A stretch of DNA of 64,000 nt from Archangium violaceum (GCF_016887565.1 NZ_CP069396.1:1453001-1517000), one strand, 5' to 3'; numbered from the stretch's first letter, positions 16,720-25,549 are shown. The notes: generated by a model from the sequence alone, not told the origin. Program-made: numbers and translations.

Positions 16720-17973
16720 ATGCCCCGCAGCCCCATCACCCCCGCGCTCACCCTCTCGCTCGACCGCGCCCGCGCGCACTGGCACTGGAAGCAGGGGCTC
16801 GCCGAGCCCCAGAAAGGCAGCATCGAGGAGGTGGTGTCGGCCACCGGCTGGCCACGCACGCTCGGGGGTGTGGACGTGTACCTGGCGGTGCGGGCCCGTA
16901 TCCCCGGGCTGAAGCGCCAGCAGCTCGACGAGGCCGTGGCGCAGTCCCGGCTGCAGGTAATCCCCGCCGTGCGCGGCTGCATCTACCTCGTGCCGCGCCC
17001 GGAGGTGCCGCTCGTGTTGCGGATCGCCGAGGAGCAATACCGCAAGCGCGCCGACCGCGAGCACGAGAAGGCGGGCATCGCCCCCACCGAGCTCGCCGCC
17101 GTGGGCGAGGCCGTGCTGAAGGCCCTGCGCAAGGGGCCGCTCTCCACGGACGCGCTGCGCAAGGCGCTCCCCGAGGGCACGGTGCGGAGCCTGGGCGAGA
17201 AGGGCAAGAAGCTGGGGCTCTCCTCCACGCTGCCTCCGGCCCTGCGCCACCTCGAGTTCGAGGGCAAGGTGGAGCGCACGCTGGAGGGCGGGCGGCTGGA
17301 CACCGAGCGCTACCTCTGGCGGCTCCCGGCGAAGAATCCCTTCACCGGCGCGAAGGTGTCCGGCGAGCCCGCGGTGCGGCACGCGCACATCGCCGACATC
17401 TTCTTCCGCCAGGCCGGGCCCGCTACCGTGGAGAACTTCACCACCTGGGCCGCGCTCTCCCAACGCGAGGCCCGCGCCGCCATGGAGAAGGTGCCGCTCG
17501 TGCCGGTGGCCGTGGAGGGCTTCTCCGACGAGGCCTGGGTGCTGGAGAAGGAGCTGCCGGTGCTCCGGGAAAAGCAGCCAGCCTCCTCCTCCCTCTCCCT
17601 GCTTCCTTTCGAGGATGGATACCTCTCCTTCCACGGAGGGCCCGCGCTTCTCACCGACCCCAGGCACCACGCCTTCGAGATTCCGGTGTGGGGCAATACG
17701 AAGGGCAGCACGCTCGGCGACGCGCGCCACATGTCCATCCGCTCGCTGTTCGACGGGGACAGGCTGGTGGGCCTCTGGGAGTACGACCCGGATGCCGGCA
17801 CCGTGGTCTTCGGCACCTTCGACAAGCTGGCCCCCAAGCGCCGCAAGGCCGTCGAGGTGCTCGCCGAGGGCATGGCCACCTTCCTGCGGGAGGACATGGG
17901 CCACGCGCGCAGCTTCTCGCTCGACAGCGAGGACACCGTCCGGGGGCGCGCGGCGATCGTCAAGGCACTGTGA
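16720..17973 (+). CDS. Winged-helix DNA-binding protein, YcaQ/AlkZ-like (HTH_42)
   Basis: 417 residues from ATG 16720 with GGAGG 5 nt upstream. The sequence has the layout of winged-helix proteins related to the DNA glycosylases AlkZ/YcaQ: an N-terminal region with VVSATGWPRTLGGVDVYLAVRARIPGL, successive winged-helix units (PLSTDALRKALPEG; GPATVENFTTWAALS), and a C-terminal wing containing ALLTD..HHAFEIPVWGNTKG. Glycosylase activity cannot be claimed without checking the QxQ/QxD catalytic motif. Its 3' end overlaps the convergent CHAP-type gene by 14 bp. Confidence 0.8.
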   Translation: MPRSPITPALTLSLDRARAHWHWKQGLAEPQKGSIEEVVSATGWPRTLGGVDVYLAVRARIPGLKRQQLDEAVAQSRLQVIPAVRGCIYLVPRPEVPLVLRIAEEQYRKRADREHEKAGIAPTELAAVGEAVLKALRKGPLSTDALRKALPEGTVRSLGEKGKKLGLSSTLPPALRHLEFEGKVERTLEGGRLDTERYLWRLPAKNPFTGAKVSGEPAVRHAHIADIFFRQAGPATVENFTTWAALSQREARAAMEKVPLVPVAVEGFSDEAWVLEKELPVLREKQPASSSLSLLPFEDGYLSFHGGPALLTDPRHHAFEIPVWGNTKGSTLGDARHMSIRSLFDGDRLVGLWEYDPDAGTVVFGTFDKLAPKRRKAVEVLAEGMATFLREDMGHARSFSLDSEDTVRGRAAIVKAL

Positions 17974-18607
17974 GCCACCGGTGGTCCACGGTGGCGAAGC
18001 CCGCGAGCAGCTCCCCGGCCAGCCGGGGCCGCGTGGTCTTCTCGGGCCGGCGCAGGTAGTCGTTGAGCACCCGGCCCCGGGCGTCCCGGCGGAGGCTCGG
18101 CTGCGTCAGGTGCAGCTTCGAGCGCTTCACGCCTCCGCCCGCGCGGTGCACGAACGTCACCGTGCCATCCGGCTCGACGCGCTCCACCACGCCGATGTGC
18201 GTGAGCCCGTCGTTGCGCCGCCCGTCCCGGTTGCGGTCGTACGTCTCCCGGAAGAAGACCAGGTCTCCTGGACGCGGCTGCTCTCGCAGCGCACCCAGCG
18301 TGCGCGCCTTGCGGTAGATGGCGGCCACTCCGCCCTCTCCTGGCAGGGTGCGCTCGGGCAGCAGGCTCAACCCCCTCTTTTTGTAGGCGAGGTTGGCCAG
18401 GCCGGAGCAGTCGTCGTTCACCGAGCGGCTCACCCTCCTCAACGAGGACAGACCCACCCAGAGCGAGGCGCGGACCACGGCCCGGTTCGCGAGCGACAGG
18501 GAGGTGGCGCGGGCGCTCCGGCTCGGAGCGGGCCGGCGCGCGGCCTCGGCTTGCGGCGCCGACAGCAGACCCATCAACAAGGCACACAGCGAAAAAGCAC
18601 GGTGCAT
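17960..18607 (-). CDS. Secreted CHAP/NlpC-P60-like cysteine hydrolase
   Basis: 215 residues from ATG 18607 with a signal peptide (MHRAFSLCALLMGLLSAPQAEA). The cysteine-peptidase motif VNDDCSGLANLAY holds the likely nucleophile Cys, and LTHIGVVERVE the His, as in CHAP/NlpC enzymes that cut peptidoglycan cross-bridges. RPGDLVFFRETYD is the usual strand between them. Probable periplasmic or secreted wall hydrolase. Stop codon overlaps the convergent winged-helix gene. Confidence 0.83.
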   Translation of the reverse strand: MHRAFSLCALLMGLLSAPQAEAARRPAPSRSARATSLSLANRAVVRASLWVGLSSLRRVSRSVNDDCSGLANLAYKKRGLSLLPERTLPGEGGVAAIYRKARTLGALREQPRPGDLVFFRETYDRNRDGRRNDGLTHIGVVERVEPDGTVTFVHRAGGGVKRSKLHLTQPSLRRDARGRVLNDYLRRPEKTTRPRLAGELLAGFATVDHRWLTVP

Positions 18608-18757
18608 GCCAGAGCCCCACCAGCAACCGGCGTGCCCCTCGCGTTTTCCTGCCGGGATGTCCATCCGGTGACGGAGGGGGTCCCCTCATCTGTCCTGCAC
18701 GTGGAAGACATCTGCCCAACGTGTTGCTGGGGTGACGTGCTCTAGACTTCGCGATTC

Positions 18758-19441
18758 ATGTGGGACCTGTCGAAAACCTGTCTGTTGTGGTGCTGGTTGC
18801 TGGTCGCATGCGCGACCTCGAGTCCCACCGTTCCTGTCAGCAACGAAACGCCCGAGGTCGTGGCCTCCTGGGAAGAGGGCTGCGAGGACGAGCGAAGCGT
18901 CGTCCTGCTGTGTCAGGAAGACAGGGAGGAGTGTGGCTTCTTCCTCTGTCGGGAGGTGGTGTCCTCCTTGAATGAGGAGGTGCTGCTGGCGTCCCGGGGT
19001 GGGGGACCCATCTACATACCGGGCCCTTCATCCACGTCGCGCGGGTGGAGGAGCCGTCCCGTCGGATGGCCGCGAGGCTCCAGGCCCGTTCTCACCTTCC
19101 GCTTCAACCGTCACTTCGACCCCAAGCCTCCGCAGTTCGTTCTCCCTCCGGGGCGTTGGGTGCGGCACCACATCTTTCCCCAGGCGGAAGAGCTCGCTCG
19201 GTGGTTCTATCGACAAGGAGTGCCGGACATCCACCAATTCACCATCCTCATCCCCGAGCACGTTCATCTCCGCCTCCACAGCAGAGGACCTCGCGGCGGC
19301 CTGTGGAACATGGCATGGCAACAGTTCAAGGACGCCAACCCGAGCGCACCGCCGGAAGCCATCTACCGCCACGCAGGGGAGCTGATGTTCCGTTTCGAGC
19401 TGACAGGCCCTGTTGTGCCGTACGCCCGAGAAGGAAGGTGA
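18758..19441 (+). CDS. SitA6-type polymorphic toxin lipoprotein (TIGR02269-like), pair no. 1
   Basis: 227 residues. The N-terminus MWDLSKTCLLWCWLLVACATS is a type II signal with lipobox LVAC. A low-conservation middle is followed by a His-rich C-terminal block: VRHHIFPQAEELARWF, IPEHVHLRLHSRGPRGG, LWNMAWQQFKDANP. The same block is present in the second copy at 54246. In this family the lipoprotein is a swarm-inhibition toxin passed between kin by TraAB outer-membrane exchange, and the C-terminal HH...H...H pattern suggests a nuclease-type warhead (inference). The immunity gene follows after 4 bp. Confidence 0.85.
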   Translation: MWDLSKTCLLWCWLLVACATSSPTVPVSNETPEVVASWEEGCEDERSVVLLCQEDREECGFFLCREVVSSLNEEVLLASRGGGPIYIPGPSSTSRGWRSRPVGWPRGSRPVLTFRFNRHFDPKPPQFVLPPGRWVRHHIFPQAEELARWFYRQGVPDIHQFTILIPEHVHLRLHSRGPRGGLWNMAWQQFKDANPSAPPEAIYRHAGELMFRFELTGPVVPYAREGR

Positions 19442-19445
19442 GAAG

Positions 19446-20162
19446 ATGCCGAAGTTCTATTGGCTCCGGTTTCCCGAGCAATCGCGCTACACGGGCAACC
19501 TGAATGCCAGGCACAAGTGGGGTGGATTGCCCGGCGTCCGTTGCCCGGAATGTGGAGCCACGTGGGCTGGGAGCGCAACCGCCTATCCGAGCGCGGATCT
19601 GTCATCCCTTCCGCAGCGCGAAGCCTACGCGGAGCCCCGGCCGGAGCCCTTCGATGAATTCGTTCGTCTGCGCGAGCTGGTGCGGCCCCTCGTCCCACCG
19701 GGAGCCCAGCTGCTTCCAGGTGCCGAGTTGGGTCCCCTGGTGGGCACGGCTACCGGTACGTTCAGTCCCCTCTTCTTCTATTTCGCGACCATGCCGTTGA
19801 TGCACCGCGAGGCGTTGGAGCTGCTCCAGGCCGAGGGTGTGCGGGGCCTGCGTGGCTTCCCCACGGAGCTGCGCTTCCGACAGAAAAAGCATCCGGAGCT
19901 GTTGGAATTGGAGATCCTGCCTCACGGCAGGCTGCACCCTGACTGCACACCGGAGCGGCCTCCACCCTGTCCTAGATGTGGGCATGACTATTTTACCCGC
20001 CCGGATGACCCCATCCTCGAAGCGGCCTCTCTCCCGGCGCACACCGACCTGTTCCGGTTGACCGACTTCGAGACGATGCTCATCGGTACCGAGTGCTTCG
20101 TGGAGGCCGTGCGGCACTTGGAATTGGAGGATGTCGACTGTCGCGAACTCCTGCTGCGCTGA
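19446..20162 (+). CDS. SitI6-type double-CXXCG immunity protein, pair no. 1
   Basis: 238 residues, cytoplasmic, no signal peptide. ATG 19446 follows GAAGGTGAGAAG, which overlaps the sitA-type stop, so translation is coupled. The two metal-binding motifs that name the family are RCPECGATW and PCPRCGHDYF; conserved blocks are [34 protein letters not shown] and LRFRQKKHPELLELE. It should neutralise the toxin encoded just upstream. A GGACCCC/GGGGTCC hairpin (20178-20200) follows the stop but lacks a T-run. Confidence 0.87.
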   Translation: MPKFYWLRFPEQSRYTGNLNARHKWGGLPGVRCPECGATWAGSATAYPSADLSSLPQREAYAEPRPEPFDEFVRLRELVRPLVPPGAQLLPGAELGPLVGTATGTFSPLFFYFATMPLMHREALELLQAEGVRGLRGFPTELRFRQKKHPELLELEILPHGRLHPDCTPERPPPCPRCGHDYFTRPDDPILEAASLPAHTDLFRLTDFETMLIGTECFVEAVRHLELEDVDCRELLLR

Positions 20163-20325
20163 GACATGGTCCTTCATGGACCCCCCACTCGGAGGGGTCC
20201 CGCTGTGCACCAGGCGACACGTGCGCGCTCCAGGTGGAGATCTACCGTTCAATCTTTTCACCGCGGGTCGCACCCTTGCGGGTGGGTGATTAACCGTCGA
20301 TCCCACCCCTGCAGGGACGGCGTCG

Positions 20326-21411
20326 ATGAATTCCGCATCAGCTCCAGACTCTTCTCCCGTCATCCGTGCGGTCGAACGACTGCTTCCGCCCCATTACGCC
20401 CCGCAGGAGCGGATCATCGGTGCCCTGCGGGACATGTGGGCCACCCGGCACTTCAACATCGAGCGGTTGGAGGAACTGCACCGCTCTGTCCGCGTGGACG
20501 GGCGCTTCCTCGCGCTGCCCATCGAGAAGTACCCCTCGCTCGTCACGTTCCAGCAACGCAACGACGCGTGGATCCAGGTCGCCCTGGACCTGGGCGAGGT
20601 GGTGGTGCGACAGGCGCTGGAGAAGGCGGGGCTCACGCCCCGGGACGTGGACCACGTCTATTTCGTCACCGTGACGGGCATCGCCACGCCGAGCATCGAC
20701 GCGCGGCTGATGAACCGGCTGGGCATGCGCCCGGACATGAAGCGCACACCCATCTTCGGGCTGGGGTGCGTGGCGGGCGCGGCGGGCACGGCACGGGCCT
20801 CGGACTACCTCCGGGCTTTCAAGGACCAGACGGCGCTGCTCGTCTCCGTGGAGCTGTGCTCGCTGACGCTGCAGCGCGAGGACCTGTCCATCCCCAACAT
20901 CATCGCCTCGGGACTGTTCGGAGATGGCGCGGCGTGCGTGGTGCTCCAGGGCTCCGAGCGGGCGGCGGCCTCGCCCGGTCCGCGCATCGTGGCCACGCGC
21001 TCGGTGCTCTACCCCGACACCGAGCGCATCATGGGCTGGGACGTGGTGGACTCGGGCTTCAAGGTGGTGCTGTCCGCCAAGGTGCCGCAGCTCGTGCGCG
21101 AGTTCATCCGCCGCGACGTGGATGGCTTCCTCGCCGAGCATGGCCTCTCCCGTGGGGACGTGAAGCACTGGGTGGCGCACACTGGCGGCCCCAAGGTGTT
21201 GCAGGCCTTCGAGGAGGCGCTGGAGCTGGCGCCCGACATGCTGGCGCGCTCCTGGGCCTCGCTGCGCGAGGTGGGCAACCTGTCCTCGGCCTCCGTGCTC
21301 TTCGTCCTGGGCGACATGCTGGAGTCCGGCACTGCCCAGCCGGGCGACTGGGGGGTGCTGATGGCCATGGGACCGGGCTTCTGCGCGGAACTGGTGCTGC
21401 TGCGATGGTGA
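20326..21411 (+). CDS. Type III polyketide synthase (chalcone/stilbene synthase family), operon 1
   Basis: 361 residues. The catalytic triad is in the expected places and spacing: Cys148 (FGLGCVAGAAG), His285 (VAHTGGPK) and Asn318 (VGNLSSASV). These enzymes extend an acyl starter with malonyl-CoA and cyclise it to resorcinols or pyrones. The neighbouring ACP and fatty-acyl-AMP ligase suggest a long-chain acyl-ACP starter. It is first of five overlapping genes; the next ORF starts within its stop (ATGGTGA). Homologous in architecture, not close in sequence, to the second enzyme at 30812. Confidence 0.95.
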   Translation: MNSASAPDSSPVIRAVERLLPPHYAPQERIIGALRDMWATRHFNIERLEELHRSVRVDGRFLALPIEKYPSLVTFQQRNDAWIQVALDLGEVVVRQALEKAGLTPRDVDHVYFVTVTGIATPSIDARLMNRLGMRPDMKRTPIFGLGCVAGAAGTARASDYLRAFKDQTALLVSVELCSLTLQREDLSIPNIIASGLFGDGAACVVLQGSERAAASPGPRIVATRSVLYPDTERIMGWDVVDSGFKVVLSAKVPQLVREFIRRDVDGFLAEHGLSRGDVKHWVAHTGGPKVLQAFEEALELAPDMLARSWASLREVGNLSSASVLFVLGDMLESGTAQPGDWGVLMAMGPGFCAELVLLRW

Positions 21412-21977
21412 GCTCCGTCGAGGGATATCTGGGCTTCCTGGGGCTGCTCGCCATCGAGCGGCTCGTGGAGCTGGTGCTGTCCAAGCGCAACGCGGCGCGG
21501 GCCCTCGCGCGCGGTGGCACGGAGACGGGCCAGGGCCACTACCGGGTGATGGTGGTCTTCCACTCGCTCTTCCTCGTGGCGTGCGTGGCGGAGGTGCTGG
21601 GGCTCTCGCGTCCGTTCTCGGGAGGCGCCGGGTTCGCCGCGCTGGGCGTGGCGCTCGTGGCGCAGGCGCTGCGCTACTGGGCCATCGCGTCGCTGGGCGA
21701 GCGCTGGAACACGCGCATCATCGTGGTGCCGGGCCTGCCGCCGGTGACTCGGGGGCCGTACCGGTACCTGCGCCATCCCAACTACGTGGCGGTGGTGCTG
21801 GAGCTGGCCGCCGTCCCGCTCATCCACGGCGCGTGGGTGACGGCCCTCGTCTTCTCCCTGGGCAATGCCCTGCTGCTCCGGGTGCGCATCCGCGCCGAGG
21901 AGGAGGCACTGGGCGCGGCCTACGCCAAGGCCTTCGCGGGCAGGCCCCGCTTCATCCCGGAGGTGCACCGTGGTTGA
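21405..21977 (+). CDS. ICMT-family membrane methyltransferase (YpbQ/BpsB-like)
   Basis: 190 residues with several hydrophobic helices and the isoprenylcysteine carboxyl-methyltransferase signature VTRGPYRYLRHPNYVAVVLE plus a C-terminal RAEEEALGAAYAKAF. In Bacillus the equivalent partner of a type III PKS (BpsB/YpbQ) O-methylates alkylpyrones, so this enzyme probably methylates the PKS product at the membrane. Overlaps the PKS stop by 7 bp and the ACP start by 8 bp. Confidence 0.88.
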   Translation: MVSSVEGYLGFLGLLAIERLVELVLSKRNAARALARGGTETGQGHYRVMVVFHSLFLVACVAEVLGLSRPFSGGAGFAALGVALVAQALRYWAIASLGERWNTRIIVVPGLPPVTRGPYRYLRHPNYVAVVLELAAVPLIHGAWVTALVFSLGNALLLRVRIRAEEEALGAAYAKAFAGRPRFIPEVHRG

Positions 21978-22251
21978 GAACGAGCTGGCCGTCCTCGCGG
22001 AGATCCGCCGCATCGTCTCCCAGGAGCTGGATTGGAGGGGGGCGGTGGAGCCCTCGCACCACCTGATGAAGGACCTGCAGCTGGACAGCCTGGGGCTGAC
22101 GGTGCTGGCGGTGGAGCTGGAGAACCGCTTCCGCATCCGTCTGTCCGTGGAGGACTCGGTGGGGGTGAGCACCGTGGAGGACCTCATGCGGCTGGTGGCC
22201 TCGCGGACCGCCGAGGAGTCGCGGGCCTCGTGCGCGGGAGGCGCGCCATGA
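21970..22251 (+). CDS. Acyl carrier protein, operon 1
   Basis: 93 residues from GTG 21970 with GGAGG 6 nt upstream. The phosphopantetheine site is Ser40 in DLQLDSLGL, inside a typical acidic ACP helix (VLAVELENRF). It is wedged between the methyltransferase and the acyl-AMP ligase with overlaps on both sides (the FAAL ATG shares ATGA with its stop). It presumably receives a fatty acid from that ligase and presents it to the type III PKS. Confidence 0.92.
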   Translation: MVENELAVLAEIRRIVSQELDWRGAVEPSHHLMKDLQLDSLGLTVLAVELENRFRIRLSVEDSVGVSTVEDLMRLVASRTAEESRASCAGGAP

Positions 22252-24002
22252 AGGGCCCGGCGCTGCCGGCGCTGAAGCATGCCACCCTCACCGACGCGCT
22301 GGCCGCCGTGGCACGGACCCGGCACTGGCTCGTCTTCGTGGACTCGGCCGAGCGCGAGACGTCCATGCCCTGGGCGGAGGTGTACGCGCGGGCCCGGCGC
22401 ACCGCCGCGGGACTGAGGCGCCTGGGCGTATCTCCCGGGGAGCGCGTGGCGCTGCTGCTGCCCACCTCGCCGGGCTTCATGGATGCCTTCTTCGGCGCGC
22501 TGCTGGCGGGCGCGGTGCCGGTGCCGCTCTACCCGCCGGTGCGGCTGGGACGGCTGGACGAGTACCACCGCTCCACCGCGCGCATGCTGGAGGTGTCGGG
22601 CGCGGTGGTGGTGCTCACGGACTCGAAGGTGCGGCTGCTGCTGGGCGAGTCCGTGGCCGCGGCTCGCCCGAGGCTCGGCTGTCACACGGTGGAGGAGGTG
22701 TCCCGCGCGGAGGGCGACCTGGCGGTGCCCGCGACTCCCGACGCGCTCGCCCTCATCCAGTTCTCCTCGGGCTCGACGGTGGACCCGAAGCCGGTGGCGC
22801 TCGGCCACGGGGCCCTGGTGGCGCAGCTCATGGCGCTGGAGGCGGAGCTGCCGCCTCCGTCGGACCGGGTACCGGTGGGCGTGTCCTGGCTGCCGCTGTA
22901 CCACGACATGGGCCTCATCGGCTGTCTGCTGTTGGCGGCGTACTACCCGGGCAACCTGGTGCTGATTCCTCCCGAGGTGTTCCTCACGCGCCCGGCGCTG
23001 TGGCTGCGCGCGCTGTCGCGGCACCGCGGCTTCGTCTCGCCCGCGCCCAACTTCGCCTACGGGCTGTGCCTCAAGCGGGTGAAGGATTCGGAGATGGAGG
23101 GCGTGGACCTCTCCGGTTGGAATCACGCGCTCAATGGCGCGGAGCCGGTGTCGGTGGAGACGCTGCGCCGCTTCGTCGAGCGCTTCTCCCGGTGGGGCTT
23201 CCAGGCGGGAGCGCTGCGGCCCGTGTACGGCCTGTCCGAGACCTCCCTGGCCGTCACCTTCCCTCCGGCGGGCAGAGGGCCTCGCGCGTTGGGCGTGGAC
23301 GCGAAGGTGCTGGCCACGGAGCGGCGCGTGGTGGAGGGCTCGCGCGAGGTGGTGTCCGTGGGGCGTCCGGTGGCGGGCTTCGAAGTCCAGGTGCGCGACG
23401 AGCTGGGCCGCGAGGTGCCGGAGCGGCGCGTGGGGCGGGTGTTCGTGCGAGGGCCCTCGGTGATGGCGGGCTACTTCGGCCACCCGGAGGCGACGGCGAA
23501 CGTGCTGGACGCCGAGGGCTGGCTGGACACGGGGGACCTGGGCTTCGAGGCGCACGGAGAGCTGTTCCTCACGGGCCGCGTGAAGGACGTGGTCATCATC
23601 CGTGGCGCCAACCACGCGCCCCAGGAGTTCGAGGAGTGCCTGGAGGCAGTGGAGGGCCTGCGCACGGGCTGCGCGGTGGCGCTGGGCTTCACGCCCGAGG
23701 GAGAGCAGGACGAGGCCCTGCTGATTCTCGCCGAGCGGGCCCCGGACGCGGCGGGGGAGGGCCTGGAGGAGCGGATCCGCGAGGCGGTGCTGGCGGGCAC
23801 GGGCGTGCGCGCGCACACGGTGGAGGTGCTGGAGCCGGGAACGCTGCCGCGCACCTCGAGCGGGAAGCTGCGCCGGGGCGAGGCGCTGCGGCGCTACCTG
23901 GCGGGCGAGCTGACCGCGCCGAGGAAGGTGGGGACGGTGGGGCTGGCGGTGGAGATGGCGAAGAGCGCGCTGGCCTTCGTCCGGGCGGGACGCGAGGGGT
24001 GA
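22248..24002 (+). CDS. Fatty-acyl-AMP ligase (FAAL-like), operon 1
   Basis: 584 residues of the adenylate-forming superfamily. Visible motifs: ATP-binding IQFSSGSTVDPKPVALGHG, WLPLYHDMGLIG, PVYGLSETSLAVTFPP, GWLDTGDLGF and the C-terminal lysine in RTSSGKLRRGEALR. WLPLYHDMGLIG and the SAPNFAY-type segment (SPAPNFAYGLCLKRV) are typical of FAALs, which load fatty acids on ACPs instead of CoA. Starts within the ACP stop and ends within the flavoprotein start. Paralogous to the ligase at 28939. Confidence 0.93.
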   Translation: MKGPALPALKHATLTDALAAVARTRHWLVFVDSAERETSMPWAEVYARARRTAAGLRRLGVSPGERVALLLPTSPGFMDAFFGALLAGAVPVPLYPPVRLGRLDEYHRSTARMLEVSGAVVVLTDSKVRLLLGESVAAARPRLGCHTVEEVSRAEGDLAVPATPDALALIQFSSGSTVDPKPVALGHGALVAQLMALEAELPPPSDRVPVGVSWLPLYHDMGLIGCLLLAAYYPGNLVLIPPEVFLTRPALWLRALSRHRGFVSPAPNFAYGLCLKRVKDSEMEGVDLSGWNHALNGAEPVSVETLRRFVERFSRWGFQAGALRPVYGLSETSLAVTFPPAGRGPRALGVDAKVLATERRVVEGSREVVSVGRPVAGFEVQVRDELGREVPERRVGRVFVRGPSVMAGYFGHPEATANVLDAEGWLDTGDLGFEAHGELFLTGRVKDVVIIRGANHAPQEFEECLEAVEGLRTGCAVALGFTPEGEQDEALLILAERAPDAAGEGLEERIREAVLAGTGVRAHTVEVLEPGTLPRTSSGKLRRGEALRRYLAGELTAPRKVGTVGLAVEMAKSALAFVRAGREG

Positions 24003-25093
24003 GCGCCTGGGACGTGGCGGTGGTGGGCGGTGGCCCCGCGGGACTGGCGGTGGCCCTCACCACGGCGAGGCGGGGACTGCGCACGGTGGTGCTGGAGCGT
24101 GCCACCGTGCCTCCGGACAAGGCGTGTGGTGAGGGGCTGATGCCCTCGGGGGTGGCGGCGCTGGAGCGCTTCGGGGCGCTCGCGCTGCTGGACAAGCGGG
24201 AGTGCGCGCCCTTCGTGGGCATCCGCTACGTGCAGGAGGACGGGAGCGGCGCGGAGGGGCGCCTGCCCTCCCCCGGGGGACTGGGCGTGCGGCGGGTGGC
24301 GCTGGTGACGGCGATGGCCGCGAGGGCGCGGGCGCTCGGGGTGGAGCTGCGCGAGCGCTGCGCGGTGGTGGGCCAGCGGCGCATGGCGGACGGGTGGGAG
24401 GTGGCGACGGCGGAGGGGCCCCTGCGGGCGCGGATGCTGGTGGCGGCGGACGGGCTGGCCTCGCCGTTGCGGCGCGCCGAGGGGTTGGAGTTGGAGGTGG
24501 CGGGGCCGAGGCGCTTCGGGCTGCGGCGGCACTTCCGGGTGAAGCCATGGGCACCCTTCGTGGAGGTGCACCTGTCCGAGGGCGTGGAGGCCTACGTGAC
24601 ACCAGCTGGAGAGGAGCGGGTGGGGGTGGCCTTCCTCTGGGCGGACGGGCTGGCGGAGCGCATCGGCTTCGAGTCGCTGCTCGCGCGCTTTCCGGTGCTG
24701 GCCGAGCGGGTGTCGGGGTTGGAGCCGGACTCGAAGGCGCGGGGGGCGGGGCCGCTGGCGCGGGCGGCGCGGGCGCGGGTGGCGGAGCGGTTCGCGCTGG
24801 TGGGGGACGCGGCGGGCTACGTGGACGCGGTGACGGGGGAGGGGTTGTCCCTGGCCTTCACGTGCGCCGAGGCGCTGGGAAACCTGTTGCCCGATGCCCT
24901 GGCGAAGGGCGCGACGCGCGAGTCCCTGCTGCCCTACGAGCGGGTGTTCCAGCGGGCGTTCCGCAAGTACGCGTGGCTGACGCGGAGCATGTTGCTGCTG
25001 GCGGGCACGCCAGGGCTGCGCCGGCCGCTGGTCCGCTGGCTGGGCAGGAGCCCGCGTGTCTTCGAGCTCCTCCTGGCCCACGCCATCGTGTAG
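23999..25093 (+). CDS. FAD-dependent oxidoreductase (geranylgeranyl-reductase / aromatic hydroxylase type)
   Basis: 364 residues from GTG 23999, sharing GTGA with the FAAL stop. The Rossmann fingerprint VVGGGPAGLAVALTTARRG opens the protein, KACGEGLMPSG and GDAAGYVDAVTGEGLSLAF are the substrate-loop and second FAD motifs of the geranylgeranyl reductase/PHBH-like group. In Streptomyces the srs operon pairs a type III PKS and a methyltransferase with such a flavoprotein that hydroxylates alkylresorcinols to quinones, so the same step is likely here (inference). Last gene of the operon; I see no strong terminator behind it. Confidence 0.88.
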   Translation: MSAWDVAVVGGGPAGLAVALTTARRGLRTVVLERATVPPDKACGEGLMPSGVAALERFGALALLDKRECAPFVGIRYVQEDGSGAEGRLPSPGGLGVRRVALVTAMAARARALGVELRERCAVVGQRRMADGWEVATAEGPLRARMLVAADGLASPLRRAEGLELEVAGPRRFGLRRHFRVKPWAPFVEVHLSEGVEAYVTPAGEERVGVAFLWADGLAERIGFESLLARFPVLAERVSGLEPDSKARGAGPLARAARARVAERFALVGDAAGYVDAVTGEGLSLAFTCAEALGNLLPDALAKGATRESLLPYERVFQRAFRKYAWLTRSMLLLAGTPGLRRPLVRWLGRSPRVFELLLAHAIV

Positions 25094-25142
25094 CGCGCGA
25101 TGTTCCGGGCTGGCTGGCGGGGCCAGGAGTCGTAGGGCGGGC

Positions 25143-25358
25143 TTACTTCTGGCAGGACAAGAGGGTGTCTCTCACCCAGGGTGACGCCTGGATGGCCCTC
25201 AGGGTCTGTTCATCGGGCCGAGTGAGCAACAGCTGCCAGAGGAGCATGAGGAGGAAGCCCACGGTCGCGAGGGCGATCAGGATGATCGCCTGCTCGGCGC
25301 GAATCTTCAGCAGCCTCAAGAGGACCCTCAACAACGGATTCCAACATGGTTGTTCCAT
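25143..25358 (-). CDS. Small single-span membrane protein, unknown
   Basis: 71 residues with a plausible ribosome site (CAGGGA, 6 nt before ATG 25358). One clear membrane helix (AIILIALATVGFLLMLLWQLLL) follows a basic cytoplasmic part (LLRVLLRLLKIRAEQ); the C-terminal 25 residues are polar. No family recognised. Convergent with the PKS operon. It could be spurious, though codon use and the ribosome site argue for a gene. Confidence 0.5.
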   Translation of the reverse strand: MEQPCWNPLLRVLLRLLKIRAEQAIILIALATVGFLLMLLWQLLLTRPDEQTLRAIQASPWVRDTLLSCQK

Positions 25359-25549
25359 CAGATATCCCTGTCTGGAGCGAGAGGTGGGAATGGGCGCTGT
25401 CTTTCTTCAGGGCGGATCTGTCATTCGGGGATGGGTTTGGGGACGAGCGACCTCCTTCGACGTCCTCCCCCTGAGGGAAAGACGCCCGTGAGTGGATGAG
25501 CGCGCAGCGGTGCAAGACAGTCCGAGAGCGCGCGACGTGTTTGTGATTG

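Noticed and set aside
18758-20162. Flanking direct repeats around Sit pair no. 1
   Set aside because: None were found, unlike pair no. 2, so no insertion model is proposed for it.
20178-20200. Hairpin GGACCCC/GGGGTCC behind sitI6 no. 1 as a terminator
   Set aside because: Short stem and no T-run, so it is mentioned under the gene but not called as a feature.
21009-23816. 935-codon minus-strand open frame across the type III PKS operon
   Set aside because: Spans several real plus-strand genes and their overlaps; composition typical of a shadow.
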